Assembly (NCBI RefSeq): GCF_009754905.2
Contig: NZ_CP066775.1
Span: forward strand, 1,116,001-1,180,000
DNA length: 64,000 bases
Source: Mucilaginibacter ginkgonis
GTDB taxonomy: Bacteria; Bacteroidota; Bacteroidia; Sphingobacteriales; Sphingobacteriaceae
Direction of reading: 5' to 3'
In this document: one piece after another, positions 60,764 through 64,000 of the stretch
Position numbering within the stretch: the stretch's first letter is position 1
Layout of the letters: every line of letters starts with the position of its first letter
The notes under the pieces: model-generated
Databases searched by the model: none
What the model was told of the DNA's origin: nothing
The model's input: the letters and a program-made list of their open reading frames with translations, nothing else
Program-made: the position numbers and the translations under genes

Positions 60764-61243
60764 TTAATAGTTTTTATCGGATGAAGGCCAAAGTGTTAAA
60801 AAATCGCGTTGTCGTAACCAGCTTTCTTTGGTCATTTCAAGCTTGATTTCGCCGTTTGGATAATTTCCGATATGGCGCCAGCCCTGTAAACTGTAAAATC
60901 GCTCAGCACGGGTATTCGGCGCGGTTCCAAGAACGATGGCCGTAGCAGTTTCAGTAAAATACCAGTCGAGCATAAGTCGGTGCAGTTGCTTGCCGATGCC
61001 TTTTTGCGCAAACTCCGGATTCACAAATAAAGCCCAAACACAGTTGTCCTTTACATCTACTATCGAAAAACCGACCACTTGTCTCTGGTCTTCACATACC
61101 CATCCTTTTCCTTTTATCGTAAGGTAATACGCCACGTCGCTGTCTGTTACCAATGCCGGGTCGCTTAAGGTATTCTCCTTAACCAGGTGTCTTACTATTT
61201 GCATCTGCTGAATATCTTTCAGCTCTGCAGTTCTAAAAATCAT
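60764..61243 (-). CDS. GNAT-family N-acetyltransferase
   Basis: A 159-residue acetyltransferase. The fold is clear: strand beta-4 W-A-L-F-V-N-P-E-F, then the acetyl-CoA pyrophosphate loop A-Q-K-G-I-G-K-Q (Q/R-x-x-G-x-G/A), and T-N-T-R-A-E-R-F-Y-like A-P-N-T-R-A-E-R-F-Y-S-L-Q-G-W close to the C-terminus. Substrate unknown. It is divergent from the OsmC gene across 124 bases. Confidence 0.9.
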   Translation of the reverse strand: MIFRTAELKDIQQMQIVRHLVKENTLSDPALVTDSDVAYYLTIKGKGWVCEDQRQVVGFSIVDVKDNCVWALFVNPEFAQKGIGKQLHRLMLDWYFTETATAIVLGTAPNTRAERFYSLQGWRHIGNYPNGEIKLEMTKESWLRQRDFLTLWPSSDKNY

Positions 61244-61273
61244 ATCGAAACTTTATTGGTGTACTTAACTTTC

Positions 61274-61285
61274 CTCATAAATGAG
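61274..61285. repeat. 12-base palindrome (CTCATAAATGAG) between divergent genes
   Basis: Arms CTCAT and ATGAG flank AA. It lies between the divergent GNAT and OsmC genes, in a position suited to a dimeric regulator's operator. Short palindromes are frequent by chance in AT-rich DNA. Confidence 0.25.
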
Positions 61286-61367
61286 TCAAATACTTTTTGA
61301 AGATAGTTTTTTTAGTACGTTAAACACATTATCTCTTAAATTCGCAACAATCTAATCTACCGGTACA

Positions 61368-61805
61368 ATGGCAACTATACAGCTTAAGAGAGTTAAAGGC
61401 GATTTTGGTTTCGATGCCAAAGACGAGAACGGGCATACCGTACGTATGGACAGCAGTCCGGAATCGGGGGGCTGGGACTATGGTGTCCGTCCGATGCAAA
61501 TGTTGCTGATGGGCCTCGGCGGTTGTGCCGGTATAGACGTGATCAGCATTTTAAAGAAACAGCGCCAAAAGGTTGACGATTACAAAATGACTATCAGTGG
61601 CGACCGCGAGCCTGGTAAAGAGCCTTCACTGTGGAAAGATATAACAGTTGAGTTTCATTTATATGGCACTGTCGACGAAGATAAAGCGCACCGCGCCGTC
61701 GACCTTGCCATGAGCAAATATTGTTCTGTAGCTGCCACGCTCCAAAAATCGGGTACTAAAATCAAAACAAAGGTGTTTGTACATGCTACAAACGCTACCA
61801 AATAA
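61368..61805 (+). CDS. OsmC-family peroxide-reductase-like protein
   Basis: A 145-residue OsmC/Ohr-fold protein. Both redox cysteines are present: C53 in G-L-G-G-C-A-G-I-D and C119 in M-S-K-Y-C-S-V-A-A-T-L. The pattern D-S-S-P-E-S-G-G near residues 28-35 and G-x-R-P at 39-42 fit the YhfA/OsmC branch. The family reduces organic or fatty-acid hydroperoxides in the cytosol using thiols. The gene precedes the sulfhydrylase by 14 bases and is probably cotranscribed, linking thiol-dependent detoxification with sulfur-amino-acid synthesis. Confidence 0.92.
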   Translation: MATIQLKRVKGDFGFDAKDENGHTVRMDSSPESGGWDYGVRPMQMLLMGLGGCAGIDVISILKKQRQKVDDYKMTISGDREPGKEPSLWKDITVEFHLYGTVDEDKAHRAVDLAMSKYCSVAATLQKSGTKIKTKVFVHATNATK

Positions 61806-61819
61806 ATTTTACCATTACT

Positions 61820-62998
61820 ATGTCTAAACAATTAGATCCTGTAAGCCAGGCGGTGCGAATCCAAACGCCGCGCAGCCCGCAGCAGGAGCACTCTACACCT
61901 TTATATATCACCAGCAGCTTTGTTTTTGACGAGGCTGAAGCTATGCGCGCGGCCTTTGCTGACGAGAATGATGAAAATATTTACAGTCGCTTTAGCAACC
62001 CAAATGTTGATGAGTTTGTAAAAAAGATGTGTGTTCTTGAGGGCGCCGAAGATGGTTTCGCTACGGCGACAGGTATGTCCGCCATTTTCTCGTCATTCTT
62101 TGCCTTGTTAAAGCAAGGCGACCACTTACTTTGCAGCAGCTCCGTTTTTGGCAGCACGTTTACCATTGTAACCAAATACCTGCCGAGGTATGGCATTACC
62201 TGCACATTAGTGCCGGCTAATGATCGCGCTGCCTGGGAAGCCGCCGTGCAGCCTAACACCAAAATGCTTTACCTGGAAACGCCTACCAACCCGCAATTAG
62301 AGGTTATAGACCTGGAGTGGGCAGGCAACTTTGCCAAAAAGCACCGCTTGATCTACAACGTTGACAATTGCTTTGCTACACCTTTATTGCAAAAGCCTAT
62401 AGATTTTGGTGCCGACCTGGTAATACACTCTGCCACCAAATGGATAGACGGACAAGGCAGGGTACTAGGCGGTGTGGTTGTGGGCCGTGCCGATCTCATT
62501 AAAGATATTTACTTGTTTTGCCGTAATACTGGCCCGGCCATGTCGCCGTTTAACGCGTGGGTGTTAAGCAAAAGCCTCGAGACGCTTGATGTGCGCATGG
62601 AGCGCCATTGCAAAAACGCACTGCAGGTTGCCGAAGCATTGCAGAACAATCCAAATGTCGCCTGGGTTAAGTACCCGTTTTTAAAAGGCCATCCGCAATA
62701 TGAGATTGCAACCAAACAAATGACTAATGGGGGCGGTGTATTGTGTTTCGAAATTAAAGGTGGTGTTGTTGCCGGTCGTAAGTTTCTGGACTCATTGCAA
62801 ATGCTTTCTGTAACCGCAAATCTGGGCGACAGCCGAAGCATTGCATCGCACCCCGCAAGTACAACTCATTCTAAATTAACCGACGACGAGCGTGCCGCGG
62901 TGGGTATTACGCCGGGGCTTATCCGTATTTCTGCCGGATTGGAAAAGGTAGAAGATATCATTGCTGACATCGAACAAGCGCTCTCCGCAGCCGGCTAA
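61820..62998 (+). CDS. metZ: O-succinylhomoserine sulfhydrylase (Cys/Met metabolism PLP enzyme)
   Basis: A 392-residue fold-type I PLP enzyme of the gamma-family. The PLP lysine is K207 in I-H-S-A-T-K-W-I-D-G-Q-G-R. The phosphate-binding and ring-stacking segment A-T-A-T-G-M-S-A (81-88), Y-L-E-T-P-T-N-P (151-158) and D182 in Y-N-V-D-N-C-F are all in place. The W-I-D-G-Q-G-R-V-L-G-G sequence is typical of MetZ-type O-succinylhomoserine sulfhydrylases rather than cystathionine synthases. It makes homocysteine from an activated homoserine and sulfide in the cytosol. It could also be an O-acetylhomoserine enzyme. No riboswitch-like structure was recognised upstream. Confidence 0.9.
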   Translation: MSKQLDPVSQAVRIQTPRSPQQEHSTPLYITSSFVFDEAEAMRAAFADENDENIYSRFSNPNVDEFVKKMCVLEGAEDGFATATGMSAIFSSFFALLKQGDHLLCSSSVFGSTFTIVTKYLPRYGITCTLVPANDRAAWEAAVQPNTKMLYLETPTNPQLEVIDLEWAGNFAKKHRLIYNVDNCFATPLLQKPIDFGADLVIHSATKWIDGQGRVLGGVVVGRADLIKDIYLFCRNTGPAMSPFNAWVLSKSLETLDVRMERHCKNALQVAEALQNNPNVAWVKYPFLKGHPQYEIATKQMTNGGGVLCFEIKGGVVAGRKFLDSLQMLSVTANLGDSRSIASHPASTTHSKLTDDERAAVGITPGLIRISAGLEKVEDIIADIEQALSAAG

Positions 62999-63226
62999 GC
63001 ATTATAAAACAAAAAGCGTTAAGCCACATTTTTGGCAGTTGCACAGATGTCGGCTTTATTATTTCTGATGCGTTTTGCTGTCTATAAAAACCTACGATAA
63101 CAAGTTTGTTACACAAGTGAAACAATTTAGAACTATCACGTGTTTACGTTTTTGTCCAATGGCACATCAATTGCTATTGGGGTAGGTGCAGGCACAAACC
63201 TGCCATCTGTTACTAAAAACAAAAAC

Positions 63227-64000
63227 ATGAAAATCAATTTTAACAAAACACTTTTATTAGTTGCCGCTACTTTTACAGGAGGACAATTAATGGCACAAAC
63301 CGTCACAACAACCAGCATGAGTTCATCTCAACTGGATTCAATGAACCGTGCCGATTATGTACAACCATTTTCGCCTTCAAGCGCGTACAACACGTGGTCT
63401 ATTGGTGTTAACGGTGGTTTATTAACTCCATACACTATTTTCAGAGGCCCGGGTGATGATTACGGACCGCAAAGCCAGTTTGGTTACGGCGCGTACATCA
63501 AAAAACAATTGATGCATTCTTTTGGCGCAAAATTAAGCTTCTTCCGCGGCCAGGTTGAAGGACAGGGCCCCGTTGCCGGTGGTATTACTTCAATCCGTCA
63601 GAGCTACAAAACGCAAATCGACTATGCTGCTGATATCGCCGGCGAGTTCACTTTAGCTAACATCAGCTATATGAACCACCATAACTTTATCCAGCCTTAT
63701 GTTTCTGCAGGTTTTGGTTTAATGGGCTTTACGCCAACTTTATATTCAGGCGCAGCTCAAAGCGGTACTGCTACACCTTACCACGCCGACAATTCAAGCG
63801 TTAAAGCTGCTTACATTCCGGTTGGTTTAGGTTTGAAATTCAATTTATCTCCGGCTATCAACTTAGACTTGGGTTACCAGGTAAACTTTGTTGACGGCGA
63901 TAATTTTGATGGTTATTCAGTTGGCAGCCGTAATGACAAATTCTCGTATGCACACGCGGGTTTAGAATTCTCTTTCGGTGGAAAGAAAAACCAACTGGCT
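63227..64000 (+). CDS. Outer-membrane beta-barrel protein, N-terminal part (runs off window)
   Basis: An open frame from ATG 63227 to the window end (258 codons, no stop). The signal peptide (M-K-I-N-F-N-K-T-L-L-L-V-A-A) is cleaved near L-M-A-Q at residue 25. The mature part shows amphipathic strands: W-S-I-G-V-N-G-G-L-L-T-P, F-G-Y-G-A-Y-I-K-K-Q-L, F-I-Q-P-Y-V-S-A-G-F-G-L and V-G-L-G-L-K-F-N-L-S-P-A-I-N-L-D-L-G-Y. It ends H-A-G-L-E-F-S-F-G-G-K-K. This matches the N-terminal barrel of Bacteroidota OmpA-like porins, where a peptidoglycan-binding domain often follows; that part is outside the window. The same frame is open back to 63131, but those codons would precede the signal peptide. The 228-base gap upstream holds no other gene. 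Confidence 0.85.
   Translation, partial: MKINFNKTLLLVAATFTGGQLMAQTVTTTSMSSSQLDSMNRADYVQPFSPSSAYNTWSIGVNGGLLTPYTIFRGPGDDYGPQSQFGYGAYIKKQLMHSFGAKLSFFRGQVEGQGPVAGGITSIRQSYKTQIDYAADIAGEFTLANISYMNHHNFIQPYVSAGFGLMGFTPTLYSGAAQSGTATPYHADNSSVKAAYIPVGLGLKFNLSPAINLDLGYQVNFVDGDNFDGYSVGSRNDKFSYAHAGLEFSFGGKKNQLA

Noticed and set aside
61244..61367. SAM-type riboswitch upstream of the OsmC-metZ operon
   Set aside because: The 124 bases show only a 12-base palindrome; no conserved riboswitch core or terminator was recognised.
63131..63226. In-frame GTG-started extension of the final outer-membrane protein
   Set aside because: The frame is open but would bury the signal peptide; ATG 63227 gives a normal export signal.

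Overview
The window is almost entirely a large exopolysaccharide/surface-glycan locus (about 1-52.3 kb). It is followed by a type IX secretion (T9SS) adhesin operon (52.4-59.2 kb) and a few ordinary metabolic genes (59.5-64 kb). The organism is very probably a Bacteroidota member, most like Sphingobacteriaceae such as Mucilaginibacter or Pedobacter. Four things point there: a PorP/SprF-family protein next to a giant Ig/PKD protein ending in a gliding-motility-type C-terminal domain; SLBB exporters and Wzi-family proteins of the Bacteroidota type; a textbook TTTG-N19-TAnnTTTG promoter in front of the tRNA gene; and a general lack of Shine-Dalgarno sequences. Genus assignment is inference.

Layout. 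1-11.7 kb (+): glycosyltransferases, a Wzy-like polymerase/ligase, an OafA-type acyltransferase, three sugar-nucleotide or glycosyl-transfer genes, an SLBB exporter and a WecA/WbpL-type initiating phosphosugar transferase. 11.7-18.1 kb (+): a lipoprotein, two tandem Wzi-family barrels, a Wzx flippase and a GT2. 18.1-24.4 kb (-): a kinase-less chain-length protein, a second SLBB exporter, a third Wzi-like protein and a GT4. 24.8-26.8 kb (+): an RmlD-like reductase and a GT4. 26.8-32.0 kb (-): GT4, GDP-mannose-dehydratase-like enzyme, hexapeptide acetyltransferase, second Wzy and GT2. 32.04-32.11 kb (-): tRNA-Pro(UGG) with its own promoter and terminator. 32.3-41.5 kb (+): WbpM-type dehydratase, a half-length TolC-like protein, a polysaccharide co-polymerase with a degenerate kinase domain, a membrane GT2, a 49-residue membrane peptide, third Wzy and GT4. 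41.5-52.3 kb, alternating strands: tandem GT2 paralogues, second Wzx, a four-gene partner-switching regulator, two GT2s, an acetyltransferase, a polyprenyl sugar-phosphate transferase with a receiver-like N-terminus, a CheY-like regulator and a GT2.

How it fits together. The duplicated key components (three Wzy, two Wzx, two SLBB exporters, three Wzi, two co-polymerases, two initiating transferases of different superfamilies) suggest at least two glycan pathways interleaved in one locus. One plausibly starts with a QuiNAc/FucNAc-type sugar, using the WbpM-like, WbpV-like and WbpL-like proteins. The second, at 34-52 kb, is started by a WcaJ-type transferase and has regulators built in: an RsbW-like kinase, a STAS protein, a receiver-PP2C phosphatase and a membrane protein of unknown function. 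That set resembles the Vibrio SypA/SypE switch that controls polysaccharide output without a sigma factor. This second module, with its unusual half-TolC export pair, is the best candidate in the window for an under-described system.

No insertion sequence, transposase, integrase, CRISPR array or rRNA was seen.
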